From assembly GCF_900111035.1 (NCBI RefSeq), contig NZ_FOFU01000003.1, positions 186,001 through 250,000 on the forward strand: a stretch of 64,000 bases of DNA, in the 5' to 3' direction. A model generated the notes under the pieces. The model was not told the DNA's origin. It made no database searches and saw only the letters and a list, made by a program, of their open reading frames with translations. Numbering within the stretch: position 1 is the stretch's first letter; each line of letters begins with the position of its first letter. This DNA comes from Treponema bryantii. Lineage in GTDB: Bacteria; Spirochaetota; Spirochaetia; Treponematales; Treponemataceae. The position numbers were made by a program, and so were the translations under genes. Below, in pieces: positions 44,095 through 52,066 of the stretch.

Positions 44095-45215
44095 TCTACC
44101 TTTCCTATTATTATCTTCACGCCTTTTTTTGCAAGTCCTTCAAGTCTGGAATAAAGCCGCTCTGTGGCTTCCGCATCCAGTCCATGAGTCGGATCAAAAA
44201 GATAAAGCTCTTCCGGATTCTCTGCCAGTTCGCGTTCAAGAATCAATCTCTGAAGCATTCCGCCGGAGAGACATAACGCTTTTTCATTTAATCTTATATT
44301 TACATCTGCTTTTGTAAGCAGTTTTTTTGAATATTCTTCAAGTTCTTTTTGTTTGCCTTTTGTATGATAGGCTGTGCAAAGCTGAAAAATTGTAAGGTTA
44401 GGATTCGAAGCTCGGAATGTTCTGTCAGAAGGAATATATCCGATACTTTTTTTTGTCATTTTCGGGCCTGACCCGAAGGACTTTCGTCTGAGTTCCATAA
44501 CCTCTTCTTCAGAAATATCTTTTTCTTCAATAAAATCTGGAGTTGTTATAGTTTTTGTGAGTCCGAAGAGTTTTTCTTTTATATATGCTTCGGTAATTGA
44601 TTTTGCAGAAGTTTTTTCAAGAACATTTCCATCCTTCAGCAAAATCACTTCATCAGATTTTTCAATAGCTTCTTTAAAACTGTGTGTGATTATAATTATG
44701 ATTAGTCCGCTGTTTGCTAGTTCTCTGATTTTCTGTGTGTCTAAAAAGGGCGGTTCATCCAGAATCAGTACAAATGGACTTTTGAGCAGTGCACCGGCAA
44801 GAGATGTATTAAACACTTCCTGTTCACTGATGTTTTTTACTGTTTCTGAAAGTTCACGCCCAAGAATCCATTTTTTTGTGAACTCAGGAATAAGCTTTGT
44901 CATCTTATGGCTGATGCCGATTCTAAGATTATCCCTGATAGAAATTGAAGGAGCGAGAAGTGGTCTCTGGTGAACACAAACAATTCCGTTTCTGATTGCG
45001 TCCTTCGGCTTTCTTATATTCAGTTTTTTTTCATTCAGATAAATGCTTCCGCCAGTCGGCAGAATATCTCCACAAAGTACACGCGCAAGTGTAGACTTAC
45101 CGGCACCGTTTTCTCCGAGAAGGGAATAAATCTTCCCTTTTTCAAAATTCAGCGAAACGCCGGTGAGTACAGTTTTATAAGAATATTTTACGCAGATATC
45201 TTTTAAACTCAGCAT
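44091..45215 (-). CDS. Compact double ABC ATPase of the nucleoside transporter, second domain lacking Walker A
   Basis: Homologous to the ~500-residue tandem ATPases of BMP-type nucleoside and RbsA-type sugar importers, but only 374 residues. Domain 1 has Walker A GENGAGKST (34-42), a Q-loop VHQRP, Walker B VLILDEPP (149-156) and H-loop THS, but its signature is eroded (ISEQEVFN). Domain 2 begins almost directly at IGYIPSDRTF (258-267), lacks the whole Walker A lobe, yet keeps an intact LSGGMLQR signature (316-323) and LYLFDPTHGLD (337-347). The two halves could make one complete composite ATP site. No Shine-Dalgarno is seen before the ATG; a TATAAA lies 5 nt upstream. Confidence 0.85.
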   Translation of the reverse strand: MLSLKDICVKYSYKTVLTGVSLNFEKGKIYSLLGENGAGKSTLARVLCGDILPTGGSIYLNEKKLNIRKPKDAIRNGIVCVHQRPLLAPSISIRDNLRIGISHKMTKLIPEFTKKWILGRELSETVKNISEQEVFNTSLAGALLKSPFVLILDEPPFLDTQKIRELANSGLIIIIITHSFKEAIEKSDEVILLKDGNVLEKTSAKSITEAYIKEKLFGLTKTITTPDFIEEKDISEEEVMELRRKSFGSGPKMTKKSIGYIPSDRTFRASNPNLTIFQLCTAYHTKGKQKELEEYSKKLLTKADVNIRLNEKALCLSGGMLQRLILERELAENPEELYLFDPTHGLDAEATERLYSRLEGLAKKGVKIIIGKVE

Positions 45216-45227
45216 CTATTTTTATAT

Positions 45228-45291
45228 GGATTGCCACGTCGCCTTTCAGGCTCCTCGCAATGACGTCATTGCGAGCGTAGCGAAGCAATCT
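45228..45291. repeat. Dispersed palindromic repeat type A, copy 1
   Basis: GGATTGCCACGTCGCC...CTCCTCGCAATGAC followed by GTCATTGCGAGCGTAGCGAAGCAATCT. The GCAATGACGTCATTGC centre is palindromic and the ends GGATTGC / GCAATCT also pair. It lies between the binding-protein gene and the ATPase gene. Two relatives are at 54619 and 56435. Confidence 0.85.
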
Positions 45292-45296
45292 ATTAT

Positions 45297-46301
45297 CTAT
45301 TTTATCTCTGTTTTTCCTGAACGAATATCATCCAAAAGGTTCTTCATCTTCTCTCTGATGTCAGCCGGAACGGCTTTGATATAGTTCGGATCATCCTGAA
45401 CAAAATCAACAAAGCCTTCTTTAATTCCAACCATTTCAGCTGTTCCCCAAGGAGTATTTCCTTCAATAAATTCCTTAGTTACATTATAAGACATTTCCTT
45501 CTGCTTCATAACACTGGAAGAAATAATAGTTCCAGGAGCTTTTGCAAAGCCATTGTCATCAAACCAAGTAACATAAATTCCATTATTTACAGCAGAAGTG
45601 ATAACACCCTGAGAAGCACCGCCACAGATAGGAAGAATTACATCAACACCTTTCTTTGCAACAGCATCTGCAATTTCTGCACCCTTTGTTGCATCATACC
45701 AGTTTCCTACAATTCTAAAGTCTACAGTAGAATCAGCGTTTGCAGCCTTTGCACCCTTTTCAAAATAAGGAAGAATAATGTTATTCATAACAGGGTATTC
45801 CTGAGCTGCAATCAAAGCAAGTTTATTGCTTTTAGACATAAGTCCGCCGATATAACCGGTAAGATAAGACTGCTCATACTGATTGTAACAGATAGTATGA
45901 ATGTTCGGATTTCCTTCTTTAGTTGCGTCCATCAGAATGAACTTCTGTTTTGGGAACGATTTAAGAATTGGTTCAACAAGATCTGGAAGGGAAGGGTTAG
46001 AAGAAATAATTACATCATATTTCTGTTCAGCACAAAGAGCTGTAATCTTTGCACCCCATTCAGCCTGGTTAGTACCAGCTTCCATAATAAAAAGATTAAC
46101 CTTTTCTTTTTTAGAAAGATTCTGATTCTTTTCTTCAACAGCGGCTTTTACACCCTGAACAAGCATGTTATAAACAGGACTGTCATCAATAATTCCTGGA
46201 ACAAAAACTGCAATAGAAGTTTTGTCAGTTTTTTTAGCCTTAGCAAATCCCATAGAAAGGATTGCAGCAAAAATAGTTGTAAATAAAATTATCTTTTTCA
46301 T
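45297..46301 (-). CDS. BMP-family nucleoside-binding protein
   Basis: A 334-residue periplasmic binding protein of the BMP/PnrA family (purine nucleoside binding). Motifs: IAVFVPGIIDDSPVYNMLVQG, FIMEAGTNQAEWGAKI, YDVIISSNPSLPDLVEPILK, FILMDATKEGNPNIHTICYN, SYLTGYIGGLMSKSNK and VDVILPICGGASQGV. Treponemal PnrA/TmpC is a lipoprotein, but here the signal peptide (ILSMGFAKAKK) has no lipobox Cys, so the protein is predicted soluble in the periplasm. It heads the transporter operon behind a near-consensus promoter. Confidence 0.9.
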   Translation of the reverse strand: MKKIILFTTIFAAILSMGFAKAKKTDKTSIAVFVPGIIDDSPVYNMLVQGVKAAVEEKNQNLSKKEKVNLFIMEAGTNQAEWGAKITALCAEQKYDVIISSNPSLPDLVEPILKSFPKQKFILMDATKEGNPNIHTICYNQYEQSYLTGYIGGLMSKSNKLALIAAQEYPVMNNIILPYFEKGAKAANADSTVDFRIVGNWYDATKGAEIADAVAKKGVDVILPICGGASQGVITSAVNNGIYVTWFDDNGFAKAPGTIISSSVMKQKEMSYNVTKEFIEGNTPWGTAEMVGIKEGFVDFVQDDPNYIKAVPADIREKMKNLLDDIRSGKTEIK

Positions 46302-46308
46302 GTGTTAT

Positions 46309-46337
46309 AATATATTTTTATATAAAAGTAGAGTCAA
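46309..46337 (-). promoter_or_regulatory. Promoter of the nucleoside transporter operon
   Basis: -35 TTGACT (46337-46332), 17-bp spacer, -10 TATATT (46314-46309), then 7 nt to the ATG at 46301. No Shine-Dalgarno; predicted leaderless. Confidence 0.82.
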
Positions 46338-46349
46338 GTGACCAGTAAA

Positions 46350-46428
46350 AAATTCCTCACAGAGCAAAAGAGGACACGGAGTATAAAATAACTGGATAGA
46401 TTATCTCTGTGTGCACTGTGAGAAATTC
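46350..46428. repeat. Imperfect palindromic repeat type C, running into the marR coding end
   Basis: AATTCCTCACAG at the left pairs with CTGTGAGAAATT at the right (one mismatch), with inner GACACGGAGTATAA and TTATCTCTGTGTGC also complementary in part. Such CACAGAG...CACGGAG repeats are widespread in bacteria. The right half supplies the last codons of the MarR gene (QCTQR). Confidence 0.7.
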
Positions 46429-46841
46429 TTTTTGATTTTTAGCAGAGATTTAAAAAACTTCTCTTTTTCTGTATCAGAAAAGTCCTTATAAAATGTATCC
46501 AGGAGTTCTTTCGAAAGTTCCTGTGCAATTGAGTTAAACTGTTTACCTTTATCTGCAAGATAGATTATTCGGCTGCGTTTGTCTGACGGGTCTGGTTCTC
46601 CTGTAATGAATCCTTCAGCCTCAAGTTTTCTTACTAGCACAGTAGTTGTAGACTTATCGCGGTTAATTTTTTCAGCCAGATCTCCCATAGTCATTTTTTC
46701 ATTAACACTGAGCTGAAAAAGAATATTTCCATGAGAAGAAGCAAATTCCGGAAACCCCTTATTTTTAAGCCTTTCGGTAAGAAAATCAGCTGTAATAGAA
46801 TGAATGTTAGAAAGTAGTGAAATAGAAGAATTTACGTCCAT
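46401..46841 (-). CDS. MarR-family transcriptional regulator
   Basis: A 146-residue winged-helix regulator. The core shows LFQLSVNEKMTMGDLAEKIN, KSTTTVLVRKLEAEGFITGE and DPSDKRSRIIYLADKGKQ, the MarR DNA-binding wing with DKR. It lies directly upstream of the nucleoside transporter operon on the same strand, ~100 bp before its promoter, and may control it; the ligand is unknown. The last few residues come from a dispersed repeat. TAAAAT ends 6 nt before the ATG, without Shine-Dalgarno. Confidence 0.92.
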   Translation of the reverse strand: MDVNSSISLLSNIHSITADFLTERLKNKGFPEFASSHGNILFQLSVNEKMTMGDLAEKINRDKSTTTVLVRKLEAEGFITGEPDPSDKRSRIIYLADKGKQFNSIAQELSKELLDTFYKDFSDTEKEKFFKSLLKIKKNFSQCTQR

Positions 46842-46901
46842 AACATTATTTTACCACGAAATCTTCTTGTATTTAATAGTAATAATTGTTAAATTTTAAA
46901 T

Positions 46902-47711
46902 ATGTTTGGTTTTATTATTAAAAAGAATTTCTGTGATGGCTGGGACAACCTTCTTTCAGTTATTATGGCAAATCTGGTTTTCCTTTTTTCAGGAATTGGT
47001 ATAGTTCTTTTGAATGGTCTTGCTGCAAATACACAGTCAGAAATCCTGGTTCTTCTTGCTTTAGTTTTTGGTGTTGTATTTCTTTCTATCCTTGTTGTCG
47101 CTTATAGTGATTCAGCTGCACATATTGCAAACTTCGAAGGAATCCATATGCTGGACTTTTTCAAGGCAATTCCAGGATCAATAAAAGACGGCGCACTGTT
47201 CGGCCTTATGAATACCGCAGTTTTCCTTATTTCAAGCTTTTCAATCAGATATTATATTGAATCGGCTACACTTTTGGGATTTGCGCTTGGCTGTTCTATT
47301 TTCTGGATAGATATTTTCTATCTGCTTGCAATGCAGTGGTTTATTCCTATCCGTGCCCTTATGCACAACAACTTCAGAAAATGCTTTAAGAAGAGCTTTA
47401 TAATCCTCTTCGATAATACCGGTTTTACACTTTTGATGGGACTTTACAATCTTATTCTTCTGGTTCTGTCAGTAGTTGCAATCGGATTCTTTCCTTCAAT
47501 GACAGGTATTCTTATTGCAAATACAAATGCACTTCGTATTCTTCTTTATAAATATGATTATCTGGAAGAGCATCCTGAACTGAAAACAAAAAAAGAACGC
47601 CGCCAGATTCCTTGGGACGATTTAATTGCCGAAGACCGCGACATCCTCGGTCCTCGCCCAATCCGCAGCTTCCTCTTCCCATGGAAGGACGATCAGCGCC
47701 AGGATTTATAG
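46902..47711 (+). CDS. Multi-pass membrane protein of unknown function (DUF624/YesL-like)
   Basis: A 269-residue protein with about five or six hydrophobic helices, for example SVIMANLVFLFSGIGIVLLNG, ILVLLALVFGVVFLSILVVA, FGLMNTAVFLISSF and TLLMGLYNLILLVLSVVAIG. It begins with FGFIIKKNFCDGWDNLLSV, and the C-terminal ~50 residues are charged and cytosolic (HPELKTKKERRQIPWDDL). The arrangement recalls YesL/DUF624 proteins, but the match is only by eye. It is divergent from marR. Confidence 0.68.
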   Translation: MFGFIIKKNFCDGWDNLLSVIMANLVFLFSGIGIVLLNGLAANTQSEILVLLALVFGVVFLSILVVAYSDSAAHIANFEGIHMLDFFKAIPGSIKDGALFGLMNTAVFLISSFSIRYYIESATLLGFALGCSIFWIDIFYLLAMQWFIPIRALMHNNFRKCFKKSFIILFDNTGFTLLMGLYNLILLVLSVVAIGFFPSMTGILIANTNALRILLYKYDYLEEHPELKTKKERRQIPWDDLIAEDRDILGPRPIRSFLFPWKDDQRQDL

Positions 47712-47770
47712 TTCAGATTTTATGGTAGTTTGAGTAGAGGAGGGAGGTGTCCATCCCCGCTCTTATAGGA

Positions 47771-47814
47771 AATCCGTTAAAAAACGAGCTGCGACAGTGG
47801 GTCGTTTTAGGATT
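47771..47814 (+). repeat. Structured 3' element, copy 2
   Basis: AATCC/GGATT outer pair, GTT opposite A internal loop, AAAACGA/TCGTTTT inner pair, CTG-CGA-CAG tip. It lies 59 nt after the stop of the upstream plus-strand gene, in sense. Compared with copy 1, paired positions changed together (G-C to A-T in the inner stem; GAACC/GGTTC to AATCC/GGATT). Confidence 0.75.
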
Positions 47815-47854
47815 ATCCATAAAAAATAGCGGCAGAGGTAGGCTATGCCTGCCG

Positions 47855-47896
47855 ATCCACCCTGCGGGGCTCAAACGCCGCCCCGCAACGCCCCCT
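47855..47896 (-). repeat. GC-rich 3' element type D, copy 1
   Basis: On the minus strand, directly after the TAA of the lipoprotein gene, the sequence reads AGGGGGCGTTGCGGGG, a loop, then CCCCGCAGGGTGG. GCGGGG/CCCCGC form the stem (47864-47869 with 47881-47886). A relative lies at 63571. Confidence 0.7.
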
Positions 47897-48352
47897 TTAG
47901 TCACGGACTAATTTATATTCATTTCCTTTTGAATCTTTAAGGACATAGGTATCTTCAAAGTTATCATTTCCTGAATTTGCAGAACGTGATGTTGGTGTGC
48001 CTGTATAAGCTTTTGTATCACTTAAATAGAAGGTTGCATCACTATTAAGTTCAAAATAATTATCAGTGTGAACATAATAGTCTTGCTCGCGAGTTTGATA
48101 AATACAGAACCAAACTTGATAACAATCTTCTTTCAGATTTGAAATGTAATCATATTCGCCAGGCGCAACTTCACAATAATCTTTTGAGGCAGCGTGATCG
48201 TCTCCATCTGAATCTTTAAGGTACCAGTCATAAACATATTGTTTTGTAGTATCATTATAAAAATACATTGTATGTTCCGGCACTACCAAAATACAACTCG
48301 AAAAGAGACCTATTACCATTGATGCTAAAAGTATAGAAAATATCTTTTTCAT
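47897..48352 (-). CDS. Small lipoprotein, paralogue of the next gene
   Basis: A 151-residue lipoprotein (IGLFSSCILVV, Cys20). Mature protein: MYFYNDTTKQYVYDWYLKDSD..., with GEYDYISNLKEDCYQVWFCIY and YFELNSDATFYLSD. The segment pattern (polar turn, V-DW-K, GxY, D-Y-x-F, a Y-x-L-x-x-D-x-x-x-x-L strand) matches the neighbouring lipoprotein at 48424, so they appear to be diverged duplicates. Function unknown. Good Shine-Dalgarno AAGGAG. Confidence 0.72.
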   Translation of the reverse strand: MKKIFSILLASMVIGLFSSCILVVPEHTMYFYNDTTKQYVYDWYLKDSDGDDHAASKDYCEVAPGEYDYISNLKEDCYQVWFCIYQTREQDYYVHTDNYFELNSDATFYLSDTKAYTGTPTSRSANSGNDNFEDTYVLKDSKGNEYKLVRD

Positions 48353-48383
48353 ATTGCGCTCCTTGAGTTTAATTGTAACATAT

Positions 48384-48416
48384 AAACCTGCATTTTGCTA
48401 TTCAAAATGCAGGTTT
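48384..48416 (-). terminator. Hairpin between the two paralogous lipoprotein genes
   Basis: Perfect 14-bp stem AAACCTGCATTTTG/CAAAATGCAGGTTT with a 5-nt loop. It lacks a clean T tract, so it is probably a partial terminator or mRNA-stabilising hairpin after the gene at 48424. Confidence 0.65.
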
Positions 48417-48423
48417 AGTTATT

Positions 48424-48945
48424 TTACTCACTCACTAAATCAATCTCTGTTCCATCAGAACCTGCAAGATACAACTGAGGTTTTACAGCAGTACCAGCGG
48501 CACGACAGGCAACTGAAACCTGACGCTCGTAAAGAGTGTAGATTACATCCTTGTTAAGGTAAATGCTTTCGCTGCTGTAATAATCGCCTGGATTAAGCTG
48601 GTATTCATCTTCAAAAGAGAAGTATACCTTGTAGTATCCCTCTGGAAGATCCATAATCATATCTTCTCCACCAGAACGGATTGAACGGTTATAACCAGAT
48701 TTTGCATAAGTAACAATGTTGTCTTTCTTTACACACCAGTCTGTTACTGTGAACGAAGTCTGGTTTTTGCATGTTATGCTGTGATAGTATACAGGCTCCG
48801 GTTCAGGATTAGAAGGTTTTGGAGTAGTTGTAGTAGTTTTTTCCTCAATAATTAATTCTGGAAGGTCATCAGCTCCAACAATAATACAGCTTGAAAACAT
48901 AAGTGCAGCTGCAGCAATAGTAAGAATAGTAGTAAGTTTTTTCAT
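48424..48945 (-). CDS. Small lipoprotein, paralogue of the gene at 47897
   Basis: A 173-residue lipoprotein (ALMFSSCIIVG, Cys20). A Thr/Pro/Glu-rich linker (TTTTTPKPSNPEPEP, about residues 38-52) follows, then a compact beta-rich domain: TCKNQTSFTVTDWCVKKDN, DLPEGYYKVYFSFEDEYQL, YLNKDVIYTLYE. It shares the SSCI lipobox context and the DW-K / GYY / Y-L spacing with its neighbour. Function unknown. Shine-Dalgarno AAGGGAG. Confidence 0.72.
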   Translation of the reverse strand: MKKLTTILTIAAAALMFSSCIIVGADDLPELIIEEKTTTTTPKPSNPEPEPVYYHSITCKNQTSFTVTDWCVKKDNIVTYAKSGYNRSIRSGGEDMIMDLPEGYYKVYFSFEDEYQLNPGDYYSSESIYLNKDVIYTLYERQVSVACRAAGTAVKPQLYLAGSDGTEIDLVSE

Positions 48946-49021
48946 AAAATTATCTCCCTTTGTATGAGTTTGTTTACATGTATTTAGACACCCGGGAGAT
49001 AAAAAAAGTGCACTTTTTTTT

Positions 49022-49052
49022 AAAAAAAAAGACCCCGAAACGAGTTCGGGGT
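49022..49052 (-). terminator. Terminator of the P-loop protein gene
   Basis: ACCCCGAA/TTCGGGGT stem (49032-49039 with 49045-49052), followed on the minus strand by nine T. A 20-bp perfect palindrome AAAAAAAGTGCACTTTTTTT lies just beyond (49001-49020). Confidence 0.9.
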
Positions 49053-49086
49053 GACGCGTCAGCTGAACTTAATTCAGCATCATATT

Positions 49087-49746
49087 TTATGATTTAGTCA
49101 TAAGCAAAGTTTTTGCATCAAGACTAACTTTACCTTCTCCATTCTTAAGAATTGCAAGAGAAAGAACTTTTCCTTCTGCTGCAAGGTGTGCAACTGTTGC
49201 AAAGTTATCAAGCTTATCTGCAGCAAGAGTTCCCTTAAGGTCTGCTGCTTCATTTGTAAAGCTGAACCACGCAGTCATCTTTTCCTTTTTGATGAAATCT
49301 CCAAAGCATTTGATGTCGTCTGCAGAAGTTTTGTTCATATCAAGACCATCTACAACTACAGAAGCAATTGATGTACCTCCGTCTTTAAGAGCCTTGAGTG
49401 TGTTTACAACCTTTGGAAGAGTGAATGTTTCCTGATTAAAGTTCAGAATTGTGCGGTTGCGTACAATTTCTTCATTTACATCATCAAGGTTCAAACTCTT
49501 CTTTTTAGCAATTTCAGCAAGAACACTTGAATACCAGGCAATTACATTAGATGACTGCTGGTCAAAAGAAACATGAACGAGAGCTTTGTCGTTGAGAAGG
49601 CTGTCAATTCCAAACTGAACCAGAATAGAAGTCTTTCCAAGACCTTTTTTAGCTGTTATGAGTCCCATTTCACCGTCTTTTAAACCTGCATTTGTCACAT
49701 CAAAATATCTCACAGGGCTGTGAGCGATTAAATCTTTCTTATCCAT
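49087..49746 (-). CDS. RecA/KaiC-like P-loop ATPase-fold protein of unknown function
   Basis: A 219-residue cytosolic protein. It has a Walker A TAKKGLGKTS (about residues 31-40), FDQQSS, and a Walker B-like strand SVVVDGLDMN (about 134-143), in the spacing of RecA/DnaB/KaiC-type domains. No DNA-binding or hexamerisation motif is recognised. The replaced Walker glycine pattern (AKKGLGKTS rather than GxxGxGKT/S) still fits. I chose the ATG at 49746, which follows a perfect AGGAGGT. Single-gene unit with its own terminator. Possibly a treponeme-conserved protein; function unknown. Confidence 0.75.
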   Translation of the reverse strand: MDKKDLIAHSPVRYFDVTNAGLKDGEMGLITAKKGLGKTSILVQFGIDSLLNDKALVHVSFDQQSSNVIAWYSSVLAEIAKKKSLNLDDVNEEIVRNRTILNFNQETFTLPKVVNTLKALKDGGTSIASVVVDGLDMNKTSADDIKCFGDFIKKEKMTAWFSFTNEAADLKGTLAADKLDNFATVAHLAAEGKVLSLAILKNGEGKVSLDAKTLLMTKS

Positions 49747-49847
49747 AGTCGACCTCCTGAGGTGCATAAATGTTTTTAAATCAGATATCTGATCACTTCC
49801 TCTATTCTAAACTATGAATTGATATAAAGCAAATAAATAAAAATAAA

Positions 49848-49877
49848 AAAGGCGACCTGGAAAAACCAAGTCGCCTT
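49848..49877 (-). terminator. Terminator of fusA
   Basis: AAAGGCGAC...GTCGCCTTT stem with internal CTGG/CCAA and an AAAAA loop; on the minus strand a T-rich tract follows. Confidence 0.9.
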
Positions 49878-49899
49878 TGTATCAGTGGTTAGAAATTAA

Positions 49900-51996
49900 T
49901 TATTTCTTACCAGCTGCTTTTTCTTCCTTGTATTTAGCCTGAAGTTCTTCAGATACGTTGTTTGGAACCTTACCATACTTAAGGAATTCCATTGTGAATT
50001 CACCCTTACCCTGAGTTGAAGAACGGAGGATAGTAGAGAATCCGAACATTTCTGAAAGTGGAACTTCTGCGTTTACTGTAGAAGTGTTGTTTTCATCAGT
50101 TGAATCAACGATTACACCACGGCGCTGGTTGATAAGACCGAAGAGGTTACCCTGGAACTCAGTAGGTGCAGTCATCTGTACCTTCATGATTGGTTCGAGG
50201 ATTACAGGCTTAGCCTTCATGTAACCTTCACGGAAAGCACCAATAGCAGCAATCTGGAATGCGTTATCGTTAGAGTCTACAGGGTGGTACTGACCATCAT
50301 TAATTGTAATCTTAACACCTACGATAGGAGCTCCAATCAAAGAACCTTCCTTCATAGCCTTCTGGAAACCTTTATCACAAGAAGGGATGTATTCGTTAGG
50401 AATAGCACCACCCTTAATTGCGTCTACGAACTCGTAGTCTTTCTCAGAATCTGGTTCCATGAATCCGGCAACACGACCGTACTGTCCAGAACCACCAGTC
50501 TGCTTTTTATGTGTGTAGTTGAAGTCACCAGTTGTAGTGATAGATTCGCGGTATGCAACCTGTGGTTTACCAGTGATAACTTCACAGTTGTATTCGCGCT
50601 TCATACGTTCAACGTATACTTCAAGGTGAAGCTCACCCATACCCTTAATGATTGTTTCATTTGATTCTGGGTCTGTGTATACGCGGAATGTAGGGTCTTC
50701 CTTAGTAAAGCGGTTAAGAGCCTTAGACATCTGCATAGAAGCCTGTTTGTCTTTTGGAGTAATAGACAAAGAAATTACAGGCTCTGGAACGTACATAGAA
50801 GCCATAGAGTAGTTTACTCCACCGCTTACGAATGTATCACCAGATGCACAGTCAACACCGAAGAGTGCAACGATATCACCTGCACAACCTTCGTTGATAT
50901 CTTCCATCTGAGCAGAGTTCATACGAACAAGACGTCCAACCTTGAATCTCTTCTTGTTACGTGTGTTATAGAGTTCTTCACCCTTCTTAATCTTACCCTG
51001 GTATACGCGAGTATATGTAAGCTGACCGTACTGACCATCATCAAGTTTGAAACCAAGTGCAACACAAGGCTTGTTATCAACTGATTCAAGTTCTACTTCA
51101 GCTTCGTTGTTATCGAGGTCGAGAGCAACGTTGCGTACTTCGTTTGGAGCTGGGAGGTAGCGTACTACAGCGTCGAGAAGAGGCTGAATACCTTTGTTTA
51201 CGTGAGCTGAACCACAGAATACACCTACGAACTGTTCAGCAAGAGTTCCCTTACGGATAGCAGCGATAATCTTGTCTTCTGCAACTCCATCGTAACCCTT
51301 TTCCATGATTTCTTCCATCAAAGAATCGTCGAACATAGAAGCTGCGTCGAGGAGTTCTTCGCGGTATTTTTCTGCATCTGCAGTCATGTTTGCAGGAATT
51401 TCTGCAATGCGGAGGTCTTCACCGTTTGGTCCGTCGAAGTAGATAGCCTTCATAGCAACGAGATCTACAACACCTTCGAGTTTGTCTTCAAGACCAATTG
51501 GGAGCTCCATCATATATGCGTTCAAACCGAGCTTTTCGCGAAGCTGCATGCGAACGCGAACTGGGTTAGCACCCTGACGGTCACACTTGTTTACAAATGC
51601 AACACGTGGTACATGGTAACGCTTGAGCTGGCGGTCTACAGTGATTGACTGAGACTGAACACCGGCAACGGCACAAAGAATCATGATAGCGCCGTCCAAA
51701 ACGCGAAGGGAACGTTCAACTTCTACAGTAAAGTCAACGTGACCCGGTGTGTCGATAAGGTTGATTGTGTAGTCTTTCCACTGAACCTGAGTAGCAGCAG
51801 ACTGAATTGTGATACCACGCTCACGCTCCAGTTCCATGTTATCCATTACAGCACCAACACCGTCCTTACCACGAACTTCGTGAATTGCGTGAATCTTGTT
51901 ACAGTAGAACAAGATACGTTCTGAAGTTGTTGTCTTTCCAGAGTCAATGTGGGCACTGATACCGATATTTCTTACTTTTGAAATATCCCAAGCCAT
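49900..51996 (-). CDS. fusA: Elongation factor G, spirochaete spdEFG1 type
   Basis: EF-G drives GTP-dependent translocation on the ribosome. At 698 residues it has full length: G1 AHIDSGKTT (16-24), [16 protein letters not shown] (G3), NKCDRQ (G4), domain II, domain IV ([12 protein letters not shown]-like loop region) and domain V. The Ser in AHIDSGKTT instead of AHIDAGKTT is the mark of the mitochondrial-like spdEFG1 class found in spirochaetes. In that class translocation and ribosome recycling are split between two EF-G proteins; the partner is not in the window. Single-gene unit. Confidence 0.96.
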   Translation of the reverse strand: MAWDISKVRNIGISAHIDSGKTTTSERILFYCNKIHAIHEVRGKDGVGAVMDNMELERERGITIQSAATQVQWKDYTINLIDTPGHVDFTVEVERSLRVLDGAIMILCAVAGVQSQSITVDRQLKRYHVPRVAFVNKCDRQGANPVRVRMQLREKLGLNAYMMELPIGLEDKLEGVVDLVAMKAIYFDGPNGEDLRIAEIPANMTADAEKYREELLDAASMFDDSLMEEIMEKGYDGVAEDKIIAAIRKGTLAEQFVGVFCGSAHVNKGIQPLLDAVVRYLPAPNEVRNVALDLDNNEAEVELESVDNKPCVALGFKLDDGQYGQLTYTRVYQGKIKKGEELYNTRNKKRFKVGRLVRMNSAQMEDINEGCAGDIVALFGVDCASGDTFVSGGVNYSMASMYVPEPVISLSITPKDKQASMQMSKALNRFTKEDPTFRVYTDPESNETIIKGMGELHLEVYVERMKREYNCEVITGKPQVAYRESITTTGDFNYTHKKQTGGSGQYGRVAGFMEPDSEKDYEFVDAIKGGAIPNEYIPSCDKGFQKAMKEGSLIGAPIVGVKITINDGQYHPVDSNDNAFQIAAIGAFREGYMKAKPVILEPIMKVQMTAPTEFQGNLFGLINQRRGVIVDSTDENNTSTVNAEVPLSEMFGFSTILRSSTQGKGEFTMEFLKYGKVPNNVSEELQAKYKEEKAAGKK

Positions 51997-52066
51997 ATTA
52001 ATACCTCTTTTAAAAAAATTATTCCTTAGATTATAGTATCACGTTATTTTAATGAAAAAATAAGTT

